This document shows positions 1 through 9,621 of a stretch of DNA of 64,000 bases, piece by piece (position 1 is the first letter of the stretch; every line of letters starts with the position of its first letter). The notes under the pieces are model-generated. The model was not told the origin of the DNA. It searched no databases and saw only the letters and a program-made list of their open reading frames with translations. Location of the stretch: the NCBI GenBank assembly GCA_963921825.1, contig OY997594.1:56467675-56531674 (forward strand), written 5' to 3'. The stretch is from Erodium maritimum. Taxonomy: Eukaryota > Streptophyta > Magnoliopsida > Geraniales > Geraniaceae. The translations under genes and the position numbers were made by a program.

Positions 1-1859
1 CGGTGTTCTTGTTTTGGTAAGAAATAGTGCTGAATTTTTCTCTTGTGAATCCATTCTTTGTTAGTTGTTTCATGGTTTAATCGTCTCTTGGTTTTCATTG
101 ATTTTCCGCTGTGAGTTGGTTCATCTCCAACCCTACCTCGAGACCCAACAGAGCGAACCCTAGCTCGCCGAAGTTGCATCCAGCTCGGACTCGAGCCTGG
201 ACGGGCCTTGTGCCAGGACTACTTCTGGGCCAGACGGTCTTGGGCCAAGACTCGAGCCTCGGGCCAGGCCCAGGTCTGGACTAGTTCTGGACTCGGGTCT
301 GGACCGGGTCTGGGTCGGGTCTGGAGCTAGGTCCGGGTCGGTCTTGGGTCCGGTCGGGTATCCGGGTCGGACAGACTTAATAAATTAATTAATTTAATTT
401 AAATGATTTAAAAATGATTAGTTAAAGGAATAATTGGACAAATTTGAGGACCTTTGGACCACCGGGACTGATTGGACTTTTTACTTGTTAAACCCAGACT
501 TGGAGTTCGCCCAAGAAGACCGGAGTTAGACCAGGAAGTCAACAGCTAGGAGACGCAGCTGTTGTGATCGTCTTGAGGTAGGGAAAGTAGCGGATACCGC
601 TTTAATTACGAAAAGTTACTAGCATGAATGATTAGGCAATAATAATAACCGGAAAGGTCCTAGTTGGCATATAGGATGTGATTCACTAGAATAGCTGCTT
701 TCGATTATTAAATAATCGGACGAGTCTTAGTAACATGTAGGATGTGATTCACTAGTTTTACCTGCTTTCATCTCTTGGGAATTGTCGTGCTGGTAGATGG
801 GCCATGTCGAGCCTTAGGATTGCGTGTTGTGTGTTATAACCGTTGTGTGAGAGTCTAAATAAGATTATACTCGGTGTTGCATGATGGTGACTGTGTGTGG
901 GAAAGTGTGCCATGTTTGATGTACGTGAACCCTTGGTTGTGATATGACCGGGTGAGTGATAGACCGGTTTGTGTGTTATGTGTGTTGCCCGGTTGGCATA
1001 CCGAGGTCAACTATGGCTTGTGCTGCGTGTTGTACCCTTGTTGTGCATTCCAAGAGAAGGCGTAAACGGAGTAGTACTTACACCGAGGGATAGTTCCGGT
1101 GTAGTGTATCGAGGCCAAGGATGGCGTGATCAGTACCCGATGACTTGTAGTCTGGGACGATGTTCAACCGAGGTGTGTGCCGGTCCAGTACGTATGTAAG
1201 CAAGGCCCGGGTCTGTGTGCTCGGAAGACATCAGACTGAGGGATTTTCGGTCGAGGATGTTACCCCCAGTCTCAGTGAGGGGAAGATATCGGGACTGATG
1301 TTGTGTGGTCCAGTACGATATAAGCGGTTGTGTGCATTCGGTGATGTGGAAACTGTTGTACGATAACTGTGTGTATTTTGCTGTGTGCTTTATTCTCATT
1401 GGTTGGCTTCGTGCATTTTTTCTAAATATGTTTGTGATCTTGTGAAAGTGGTCGGTGACTGGGTTTGCCGAGGGCGTCGTTTATAGTTGTGCCTTACTAG
1501 CATGCCCTAATTGGACGGTTACTCGTGGTGGTGAACTATGGTTTACAACCTTACTACTTTTCCTACTGAGCGTAAGCTCACCCCTTTACCTCGTTGCATT
1601 TCAGGTGTTGAGCGGGATCAGTACTAGCAGGATTCTCGGAGCTTGGGAGCTGGCGAGGGTTTTGGCTAGAGTCTAGAGACGTATTGTTTATTTTAAACTG
1701 AACACCTATTTACTGTTTTTATGAGCTGTTGACTCTTTGTATCGGATTTATGGTTTTTCTGAGTATTATGTTGGAACTTTTTATTTCAATTTTCCTTTAT
1801 TATTTATTTATTTAAGTTCGCGTCTCGGATACGGTCAAAACCGGATTTGGGGCGTGACA
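1..1859 (+). mobile_element. Ty3/gypsy LTR, 3' part (left end outside window)
   Basis: The segment ends at 1859 with the family terminus GGATTTGGGGCGTGACA, which also ends the LTRs at 16724, 23918 and 26068 and, reversed, begins those at 31035, 31737 and 33739. Internal blocks also match those copies, for example the TTGAGGTAGGGAAAGTA block near 574 and the CCTACTGAGCGTAAGCTCA block near 1562. No primer-binding site follows 1859, so this is a solo LTR or the 3' LTR of a plus-strand element whose body lies to the left. It interrupts the RRM ORF that begins at 3841. Confidence 0.85.
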
Positions 1860-3841
1860 CGATTAATCGCATCTTTCTTTTTGGAAGCCAATTCACGGAT
1901 TGTAATCCAAGCATCGGTTCCATGAGATGAAGCTGCAACTAAAGATTTTCCAACTCTGCCATGCTCAACCTGTTTCCCAGTGTCAACGGGACGAGCAACT
2001 CTTTCTCGTTCTAAAGAGCGATTCCTTGATTTACACCGCATGGTATAAAAATAAGACAAATGTTTAGGAGGCCGACTTACTTGTTTCGACGGTTTAAGTA
2101 GGACTTCCTTCCAAGGACTACCCTCTGAAGGATCACCAATCTCTCCCAAAGTATTCGTCGTTCTACCCATTACAAGACTCGGATCACTGAAAGCCTGAAG
2201 TGGAATGGCATGTACCGGATCAACCGAACCTGTCGATGGAATTAAAGCATTACCCATTGGACTGGAAATTGGACTCAAACCAGGCCCAAACACGGGCCCA
2301 GTCGAGTCCAACCCAGAATCTGCTCCATTCTCACCTGCCGCAATTTCTGTTACATGGGCCGATTCCATCACCACGGGCTGGGATGTTAGAGGCTCAACAA
2401 CACCTCTTTCAGTTGCAATAACCAAACCCTGTGATTGAATCGCGACTGGTTCAACAACACCCGAATCTACAGCATTCAAATTTGGAATTAAATCAGACCC
2501 CAACTCACGAAAATCGTGCACACAATCATAATCTCCAGAGAGCCCAAACACGGGCCCAGTCGAGTCCAACCCAGAATCTGCTCCATTCTCACCTGCCGCA
2601 ATTTCTGTTACATGGGCCGATTCCATCACCACGGGCTGGGATGTTAGAGGCTCAACAACACCTCTTTCAGTTGCAATAACCAAACCCTGTGATTGAATCG
2701 CGACTGGTTCAACAACACCCGAATCTGCAGCATTCAAATTTGGAATTAAATCAGACCCCAACTCACGAAAATCGTGCACACAATCATAATCTCCAGAGAT
2801 TGGGGCTGCTTCGAAATCCACAGTGTCGTCGTCTTCAATGGTACGCTGGTTTGAAATAACAGTAACAGTGCCGCAATCACCGTGAACCTCTATATCTTGA
2901 CAATCCCGTGACGCAAGGGTAATTGGAAATTCGAAAACACGGGAATTGAGGAAACAGAGACGAACAGTGGAGTTGCCCTCAATGACCGGAGCATTCGCCG
3001 GAAAAACACCCTCAACCACCTTATTGTGTTTTCCGAACAAAAACTGACCGGTAGATTCAAAACGAGCCTGTAAGGGCTCCTTCCTCCCCACGTTCTGTTT
3101 TCCAACCAAACCTTGACGGGGACGAGCTAAGGCTACAAACAATATATAGCCATTAATTTTGAATCTGTTGAATGTTTTCACTGCCAGCGAAGCCGCTTCC
3201 AGCGATATAAAAGTGACGAAACCAAACCTTTTGCCATCTCTGTTTGGTCTTTTTAAAGCAGAGCACTCCGTTATTTCGCCAAAAGGACCCAAAGAAATAC
3301 GAATCCAGGCTTTCGTAGCATCAAAAGGTAAGTTACAAATGAAAATTTCATTAGGGATTACCTGCAACTCCCTTCTCACCTCCGGCACCGACACTAATCT
3401 GGATGAACCCACAACATCCTTCGGGACAATCGAGGTTTGTATCCGATCCAAAACAGGCTGCACTGTACCAGAATCCAGTGCGACAACAACATCTTCTTTA
3501 GATCCAACTACAGTGACCTCAACCTTCTGAACGTCGCCACCAACAGTCCCAACATCCTTCGCAGCCTCTCCCAATACCGGAAGAGAAGCAGTCCGTATCT
3601 TCGAACGAGGACGTCCCTTTACCCGTTTCAATTTTCCGATGACTGGATCCACCGGACGCTTGCCTTTGACTGAAGCGTCCTTACGAGATGAAGCATCATT
3701 ACGTTTGTCTTTGACAACACCCTTGCGAGGACACCCTGCCTCTCCTTTCTTATATTTCAGCTTCTCAATTGCAACATAATCCCCATACAACGAGTGGATC
3801 AAGGAGCAAAAAGAAGTGAATGAAAGCAAAGCACCAGCCAT
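1835..3841 (-). CDS. RRM-containing ORF (probable LINE ORF1), 3' end cut by an LTR
   Basis: The ORF has 668 codons from an ATG at 3841. An RNA recognition motif spans about residues 166-241, with RNP2-like IFICNL (166-171) and RNP1-like KRFGFVTF (204-211). A basic stretch (GKLKRVKGRPRSK, about 69-81) precedes it. The rest is low-complexity and acidic, with a near-perfect duplication of an 86-residue unit. The last residues are encoded by the LTR that ends at 1859, so the natural C-terminus is lost. Plant L1-type LINEs carry RRMs in ORF1, and the WIR...GEI...RPNRDGKRFGFV pattern fits that class. No endonuclease or reverse transcriptase is visible because the locus is cut there. A cellular RRM protein pseudogene remains possible. 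The RRM is clear; the LINE assignment is inferred. Confidence 0.6.
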   Translation of the reverse strand: MAGALLSFTSFCSLIHSLYGDYVAIEKLKYKKGEAGCPRKGVVKDKRNDASSRKDASVKGKRPVDPVIGKLKRVKGRPRSKIRTASLPVLGEAAKDVGTVGGDVQKVEVTVVGSKEDVVVALDSGTVQPVLDRIQTSIVPKDVVGSSRLVSVPEVRRELQVIPNEIFICNLPFDATKAWIRISLGPFGEITECSALKRPNRDGKRFGFVTFISLEAASLAVKTFNRFKINGYILFVALARPRQGLVGKQNVGRKEPLQARFESTGQFLFGKHNKVVEGVFPANAPVIEGNSTVRLCFLNSRVFEFPITLASRDCQDIEVHGDCGTVTVISNQRTIEDDDTVDFEAAPISGDYDCVHDFRELGSDLIPNLNAADSGVVEPVAIQSQGLVIATERGVVEPLTSQPVVMESAHVTEIAAGENGADSGLDSTGPVFGLSGDYDCVHDFRELGSDLIPNLNAVDSGVVEPVAIQSQGLVIATERGVVEPLTSQPVVMESAHVTEIAAGENGADSGLDSTGPVFGPGLSPISSPMGNALIPSTGSVDPVHAIPLQAFSDPSLVMGRTTNTLGEIGDPSEGSPWKEVLLKPSKQVSRPPKHLSYFYTMRCKSRNRSLERERVARPVDTGKQVEHGRVGKSLVAASSHGTDAWITIRELASKKKDAINRVTPQIRF
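2285..2800. repeat. 258-bp tandem duplication inside the RRM ORF
   Basis: Two head-to-tail copies (about 2285-2542 and 2543-2800) are offset by exactly 258 bp, or 86 codons, so the frame is kept. The only difference I noticed is A/G in CT(A/G)CAGCATTC near 2466 and 2724, which changes Val to Ala. The near-identity means the duplication is young relative to the surrounding decayed LINE DNA. Confidence 0.9.
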
Positions 3842-4004
3842 CTCAATAGTTGACTAGCCCGAAATGTTGATCAGGGATGTTGTTTCGGATTATTCTATTA
3901 AAACTAAATGTCTTAGAAAACTCTTCTCAAAACAATAGAAATCAACACATTGGCACATTGTAAGAGAAACCAAGAGAACTAATTCATGAACGCATCCTTG
4001 GGGT
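3842..4004. other. Spacer between RRM ORF and LINE remnant
   Basis: This may hold the 5' untranslated region of the minus-strand RRM ORF. I see no recognisable gene or repeat in it. Confidence 0.4.
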
Positions 4005-5045
4005 ACCCTTGTCCTTGATAAGTAGTCGGGATGAGTGGTATTTGGCGGAGGATCGAAGTAGGCATTACTCAACCAAAGCGTGTTATGGGATCATGACTAC
4101 TAATAGACAACATGACTGTTTGGACGAAGGCCCAATGACATGGGCGACTAATGGAACATACCTATACATCCTCGTCTACAGATTTTCGTATGGAGGGGCC
4201 TCCCTAATACCTTGCAGGTGGTTTGTAACCTCCATCAAGGATTTGTTCCGTCTCACCGTTATGTGCTATCTATGGTCATTAGATGGAAACAATTATTCAT
4301 CTTCTAGTCTATTGTGGTTTTTCTCGGGTGTGCTGGTCTCCACTTGGGGGAATACTAATGCCAGGGCCAAGGCTAACTATGATAGAATGGTGGTAGTTGG
4401 TCATAGTCGGGGCCGACTCGGAGAGGGTAGTTGAGATAATCTATTACTTGTGGGAGATCTGGAAGTCTCGTAATGCAAAAGTTTGGGGGACTTCATCCCC
4501 ATTTACCATAGGGGTGTTGTGGGCTAGCAGGGTCAACCTTCTAACTTGGCGGGAAGCTAATTCATCATCATTATCACTTCAGAATCCATCACACCGGTCT
4601 GCCTCTACAAGAGTCCCGCCGCCACTCGGAACGATAGTCATCAATATTGATGGAGTAGTATTCTAGGAACGACGCAATCGGTTTGGGGCGTTATCGCCAG
4701 AACCAGTGGTGGAGAGGTATGCTTGGCCGGAAATGAAGTGATAGATTGTATATGGTCACCAATTATAGTTGAGGACGTGCGATTGGCACAACACTGAAAA
4801 ATGCTCAGGCCTTGAAAGAGGGCCTCATTGTGATACGGTCGGACGCTCAAATTTTACTTAACATGATAAAATGGGTCATCCACCCTCTTCCATGATATGT
4901 ACTCTCATACAGGACATTTGTCATATGCTACTTCAGCTCGAGAATGTTATACTTGAATTTGTCAAAAGAACTGGGAATAAAACTTCCTATTAGCTAGTCA
5001 AGAAGACTCGTTTTACGCATGTTCTTTTTGATGGTCAGAATCGCA
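4005..5045 (+). pseudogene. Decayed LINE ORF2 3' half (zinc-binding and RNase H-like parts)
   Basis: Broken plus-strand frames match the tail of plant LINE ORF2. RDEWYLAEDRSRHYSTKAC near 4024-4083 resembles the block before the reverse transcriptase zinc-binding region. YYLWEIWKSRNAKVWG near 4441-4490 resembles the linker before the RNase H domain. GTIVINIDGVVF near 4630 matches the first strand of the RNase H-like domain, and IRSDAQILLNMI near 4835 a later conserved part. Several frameshifts separate these blocks, so no protein is made. The RNase H match is the strongest part; the left boundary is uncertain. Confidence 0.65.
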
Positions 5046-5059
5046 TATATCTAAACATG

Positions 5060-6262
5060 TGGTGAAATCGGCTACAAACCACTCTTAACCTAAAAACTAA
5101 AGAACCAATCCTAGCCACATACACCTAAGATCCAACATTCACCATGATGACACATCATCACCCCAATTTCTCCAAATCTCACGGCAATTTCATCCTTTCT
5201 CACACAAGCAATGGCATAATTGTAAAAGCATGGTGCCATGTGGACGAGTGTCCATTTTTTTCTTCACCAATTCACTAATTTAATATTTCCCGATTCGTTT
5301 GAACTCCGATTAGCTTCAAACTTGCGCCGATATTTTTACTTTTTCAAGGGCTTTAAATCAAGATCAATCATGAATATATTTTGAAGCACGAAAATAAAAA
5401 TGTATATCGGAGTGATAAAAAATGTTGAGTGTTGATAAATCTTCACTAATAAATGTTTTATATCGGAGGTATCAAACTAGTGCTAAATGTTGATAAAAAC
5501 ATGTACTGAGGTGATAAAAACCATATCAACTTTGATAATAAGTGTGATAAACTAATCATGATCAGTTTTGGAGAATGGGGTGATAAAACCAGTGTAGAGT
5601 GTTGATAAAACCAGTGTAAAGTGTTGATAAAACCAGAGCAAAGTGTTGATGAAAATTAGACAGATATAATTTCTTTAAAAACCAGCCCCGAAATAAAAAA
5701 AAAATTCGTGCTTCAAAAAAACCATGTGATGGGGATGATATAACACACGTAATTGAATGATAAACCTAGTGTTTAGTGTTGATAAAAAGCACGCGATGAG
5801 GTGATAAAAACATGACCAGTTTTGGAAAATGAGGTGATAAAACCAGTGTAAAGTGTTGATAAAACCAGTGTAAAAGTGTTGATAAATCCAGAGCAAAGTG
5901 TTGATAAAAATTACCCAGACTTTTTTTTAAAAACAATTAACACCGAATTTTTTTTTCGTGCTTCAAAATATATTCATGACTGATCTTGATTTAAAGCCAT
6001 TAAAAAAACAAAACTAATGGCGCAAGTTTGAAGCCAATCGGAGTTCAAACGAAGCGGGAAAAATTAAATTAGTGAATTGATAAAAAAAAATAACATGATA
6101 GTTTTACTAAAAAGCCCTTATCACTTATTAAAAAGTGCTGTTTTTTTGCAGTCAACAAGTCAGCTACTCAATTGCATCTCATCCATCCATTCTTAAAATG
6201 GATGGCTTAGATTGGTTCTCTAGTTTTTAGGTTAAGAAATAATTTGTATTTGATTTCTCCTC
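5060..6262. mobile_element. Fold-back (long terminal inverted repeat) element, non-autonomous
   Basis: The ends are inverted copies. CTTAACCTAAAAACTA at 5084 pairs with the reverse complement of TAGTTTTTAGGTTAAG ending at 6236, with about 37 bp of high match. A weaker match continues outward to about 5066 and 6258. A second pair of arms (about 5268-5396 and 5957-6079) matches well over some 125 bp. The centre is an array of GATAAAA-containing repeats. There is no transposase. The lengths suggest a MULE-like or other DNA-transposon fold-back element. I could not fix a target-site duplication, so the superfamily is open. A truncated relative lies at 12551-13290. Confidence 0.7.
5455..5920. repeat. 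GATAAAA-containing minisatellite in the fold-back element
   Basis: Units near GTGTTGATAAAACCAGTGTA (about 22 bp) repeat irregularly, for example at 5599-5664 and 5840-5910. They are mixed with variants such as GAGGTGATAAAAACATG. The same word family occurs in the related copy near 12560-12920. Confidence 0.8.
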
Positions 6263-6831
6263 TATCTAACCTACTCTGTTTTATTCTAATTTGTGACTAT
6301 TAATAAAGTAGTATCTTTCTTTCAAAAAAACATAAACATGATAGATAAATAAACTAACGTAGATACATATAGTAAATGTGAAGACCGGAAGTAGTAGTTT
6401 GTGGCTGAATTCTGCATGTTCCTAGGTGATGGTTTTGTTTGTACTTGTGGGAATTATAACGGTCATGTGATCACCTTATAATATTATTAATATTTCTTTG
6501 AAATACCACAAGACAAAAACATAAAAACTTACAACTCCACATAATCAAAGCTTTGTCTTTACACGATATTCTTTAGCCAAAATAGAACTCTTTCTCATCT
6601 TTTTGACTCCAAGATACTCCCTTCCCCACCACACCAGTGAAAGAAGAAACACTAGTTTGCATTTAGATCACATTTTCACATGTTTGTGTCTTCTTCTCTT
6701 CACTTTGCTCCTAACTCACTTTACTTTTATATAATTAACACACAATAAAGCAAAGTAATTACAACCAACTACAAGCAAAAGAGGCCTAATTTAGATGAGT
6801 TAATAAATATATCTTATGTAAGGAAAGAAGT
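6263..6831. other. Intergenic AT-rich DNA downstream of the FKD1-like gene
   Basis: It holds the presumed 3' untranslated region of the minus-strand gene next to 6832. A LINE-like 3' terminus (ATTAATAAAGTAGTATC followed by a short A run, about 6299-6331) may end the LINE remnant that starts near 4005. I see no ORF or RNA gene. Confidence 0.4.
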
Positions 6832-8996
6832 TCAAATCCTATGCTTATGGAGCTTCTCGGCGGCAATGGAGATGAGCCTGGACACCCCTTGAGTCCAGAT
6901 ATCATACTCCCTCTGGTTCCTGCACTCGAACTCCACCACCCCTCGCATCAACGTCTTCAACCCGAAGTACCTCCGATCCTCCCCTCCCTCCAGTAGGTGG
7001 CGTCCCGGCCACGCTGGCATGTTCTTGATCACCTCCAACACCACATCTGTAAAAAGGGATCAAAGTTTTTTTTATCAGCCAAAATAAATTTAAATTAATC
7101 TCTTTTGAGGAAGAAAAGATTACAGAACAACAATTTAAGTACCTACTACAATGAACAAAAGAATCAGAAATAAACAATCTAGCAAATACAAGAGTTATGT
7201 TAGTGACTTATACAAAAGCTAAGAGGGATCAAAGTTAAAGCTAAAGATAACAAGAGCTTTAGATCCTTTTTCTGCTTTACTTTCACAAATCCCTAAACAT
7301 AAGTAGGATGAGTGAGAGTCACTTCCACTCGGTGGTGTTGTGTTCACATATACATGATTACAAGAGGGACAAAGGTATATGGAACTCACTCTTTTTCTTT
7401 TTTGTGATGGTCCCAGCAACATGTCTGCTCTTCATCTTCAACATAACCTGCACAAAAAGAAGCTCCTACGTGTCAAAAGTTTCAGTTTTTAACGACAAAA
7501 GCACATCCATAGAGTTGATGACCTAATAATTAAGGTATCAATGAATGGAAACATACCTGATTCGTTCTATTGATATAAACAGACACTATCTTCCAATGGA
7601 GATCACCTGTTTTTTGTGTTTTCGAAACAAGAAAAGCAATTCAGATACACAAAAATGAACAATAATTGGGAACACCAACAGATACGAATGAAAACTTGAT
7701 CTACCTTTGCGGGTGCGTTTGAGGAGGTCGCAGCCTCTGGCAAGTAACTCTCTGTTGCAGATGCCGAGGAAATTCTCCTCAGCGACACCCAATTCACCAC
7801 TGAAACTACTGTTAGAGCCGCCGTTCACGGCGGCCTTCTCTACTGGAATCACTGCAGCTACGTTCCACACATCCTTCAATGTCCTCGCCTTCAAAGTAGC
7901 CGCCCCTCGTAGAGCTACCAAAACATAACTCTATTATAACAATCTGATCCATCTAATTAGAACAAGATACAAAAAACCCAAATTGTTGTATGTATGTATG
8001 TATGTATGTATGTACCGGTGGCGGCGGCGGCTGTGAGAGTCATGATATCTCCGGCTGATCTGACATTAACGGCGGAGCCAACGACGGCAGCGAGGTGTTC
8101 GCGCTCAGCACCCATTGCTTCCGCTGCCTCAACGCACTGGGCTGCAACCAGAGTGGCGGCTGAGGCCACCGCCATGTCCGTCTTGGCGATCCGCTCTTCT
8201 TTGCCGGACCCAGATGAGGAGGCCGAGGCGGCGGCAATTGCGGCTATGGCAGAAGCGACCCCGGCAACGGAAATGGCTGCGTGGAGCTGGGCATTCTGTG
8301 CTCTGGCCTCCTCCTTCTTCTTTTCCCTCCTATCTTTCAGCCACCTCCCCACCGTCTTGCCGCCGTTGGCTGTGGCAACTCCGCCGGTCATGGCGGCGGT
8401 TCTGTACTGGGTGTTCAATGGGTTGTTTGTTCGACCAAACTAGACAGAAATAACAAGCCATCAACACAAATAACAAGCCAGTATGAGCTCGAAAAAAACA
8501 GAGTAATGGCCGAGAGAGAGAGAGAGAAGGAACCTTGAGATCGTCCATTTCAGAGGGAGAGACAGGAGGGCTGTCGGTCAACGGTCCGCTGCTGTGGGAG
8601 AGCCTGCCGGACGTGCGTGGCGATACCTCCTGCTGCAAAAGGGGACACCAACACCAACATCATGCTCTGTTATTTTCAAAATTTCAGAATTTGTCGACTT
8701 ACGGATTGTGACATGATACGCTCCATGACCATCTGCGACGTCTCCGAGGAAGCGAACGAGAACGGGTTGCCGGAAACGGCGCCGGCCTCTTCGATCTCGC
8801 CGGGGAGGTCCTCGGTTATGGTGAAGCTGCCGAACTTGCCCATCTGCGGCGGAGCCAGGGCCCTGGAGACCTCCTGAGCCGACAAGCTCCAGGAGCGAGA
8901 GAGGAACTCCATAGGCTCGAGCGGGGTCTCCGGCGGACGGAACAAACCGCCGTGAGATGGGTCGGGTCGCCATGGCTCGGCAACAGACTTGTCCAT
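6832..8996 (-). CDS. FORKED1/VAN3-binding protein-like, 7 exons, 449 aa
   Basis: My exon model is 8996-8703, 8632-8534, 8439-8016, 7914-7705, 7606-7557, 7447-7390 and 7046-6832. It totals 1350 nt with every junction in frame, and all six introns are GT-AG. The N-terminal block ([20 protein letters not shown]) and [20 protein letters not shown] followed by Ala-rich [18 protein letters not shown] mark the DUF828 auxin-canalisation domain. Residues about 335-445 ([39 protein letters not shown]) form the PH-like domain. In Arabidopsis, members bind the ARF-GAP VAN3/SFC at trans-Golgi membranes and act in PIN-dependent vein patterning. The start is the ATG at 8996, the first one after the TATA box. 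The length is close to the family norm and I see no lesion. Which paralogue it is cannot be decided here. Confidence 0.93.
7987..8014. repeat. Tetranucleotide microsatellite (TATG)n at an intron donor
   Basis: About seven TATG units sit at the start of intron 3 of the FKD1-like gene. On the gene strand the intron opens with GTACATACATACATAC, so the donor dinucleotide directly borders the microsatellite. Confidence 0.95.
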
Positions 8997-9069
8997 TAAA
9001 TGCAAAAGAGACAGAGAGACGGTGGGTGGTGCGCAGGTTTAGCGGGACATGGAAGTCCAAGTGTCAGTG

Positions 9070-9075
9070 TTTATA
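9070..9075 (-). promoter_or_regulatory. Candidate TATA box of the FKD1-like gene
   Basis: On the gene strand the sequence reads CCTATAAACAC, with TATAAA 74 bp before the start codon at 8996. This spacing would leave a 5' leader of roughly 45 nt. It is a motif match only. Confidence 0.5.
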
Positions 9076-9602
9076 GGAATGAAACAAAACCAAATAATAA
9101 TAAATTAAATTAATAAATAAAGGTGGGGACGATCTGCTGTGCTGTGGTACGGCTCAGTGTAGAGAATTGGCAGTTAGCGAGGACGTGAGAAAGTCATGCA
9201 GCACGCGCTTCATATTTGGGTACTTTTGGATCATACGGCAGAGGATTTGATTTAATCAGAGGTCTGATACTGTTTCTGTGGAGCCCGGATCGGCGTGTGT
9301 GTGGTCGGGTCGGTAGTTTACCGGAGCTTAACTTCACTTCCAATTTTTATAACATATTTTTAAATATCTATATCTCATTTAAAAAGGTTAGATGGATCAA
9401 TTTTCTTTAAAATGTTTTTTTTTATGTATTGGACTTTCAAGGTCGTAGTAGTAGCGGTATTGGTTCGAGCACAGAAGTACGGTGAGAGTGCCTTGTTGCA
9501 TGTCTTTTGTTTGGAAGAAATTGGTTGACTTGTTGTTATATTAGGGAACGTTCTATGTATGACAAGAAAAACATATACGTTTGACCAATATTTGGTTGAT
9601 AT
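9076..9602. other. Upstream region of the FKD1-like gene
   Basis: It runs between the candidate TATA box and the LINE insertion at 9603 and presumably holds the proximal promoter. I see no ORF, RNA gene or repeat. Confidence 0.5.
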
Positions 9603-9621
9603 GTATACATTTCATTTATAT
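9603..9621. repeat. LINE target-site duplication, left copy
   Basis: GTATACATTTCATTTATAT, identical over 19 bp to 12111-12129. It lies against the T10 run that represents the LINE poly(A) tail on this strand. Confidence 0.93.

Noticed and set aside
5060-6262. 9-bp target-site duplication for the fold-back element (TATCTAAAC and TATCTAACC)
   Set aside because: The two words do not directly border matching termini and differ at one base.
7994-8443. Plus-strand ORF of 149 codons
   Set aside because: It is antisense to exon 3 of the FKD1-like gene, whose minus-strand frame and splice sites are convincing.
8040-9060. Other minus-strand frames overlapping the FKD1-like exons
   Set aside because: Only one frame per exon joins in phase and matches the family.
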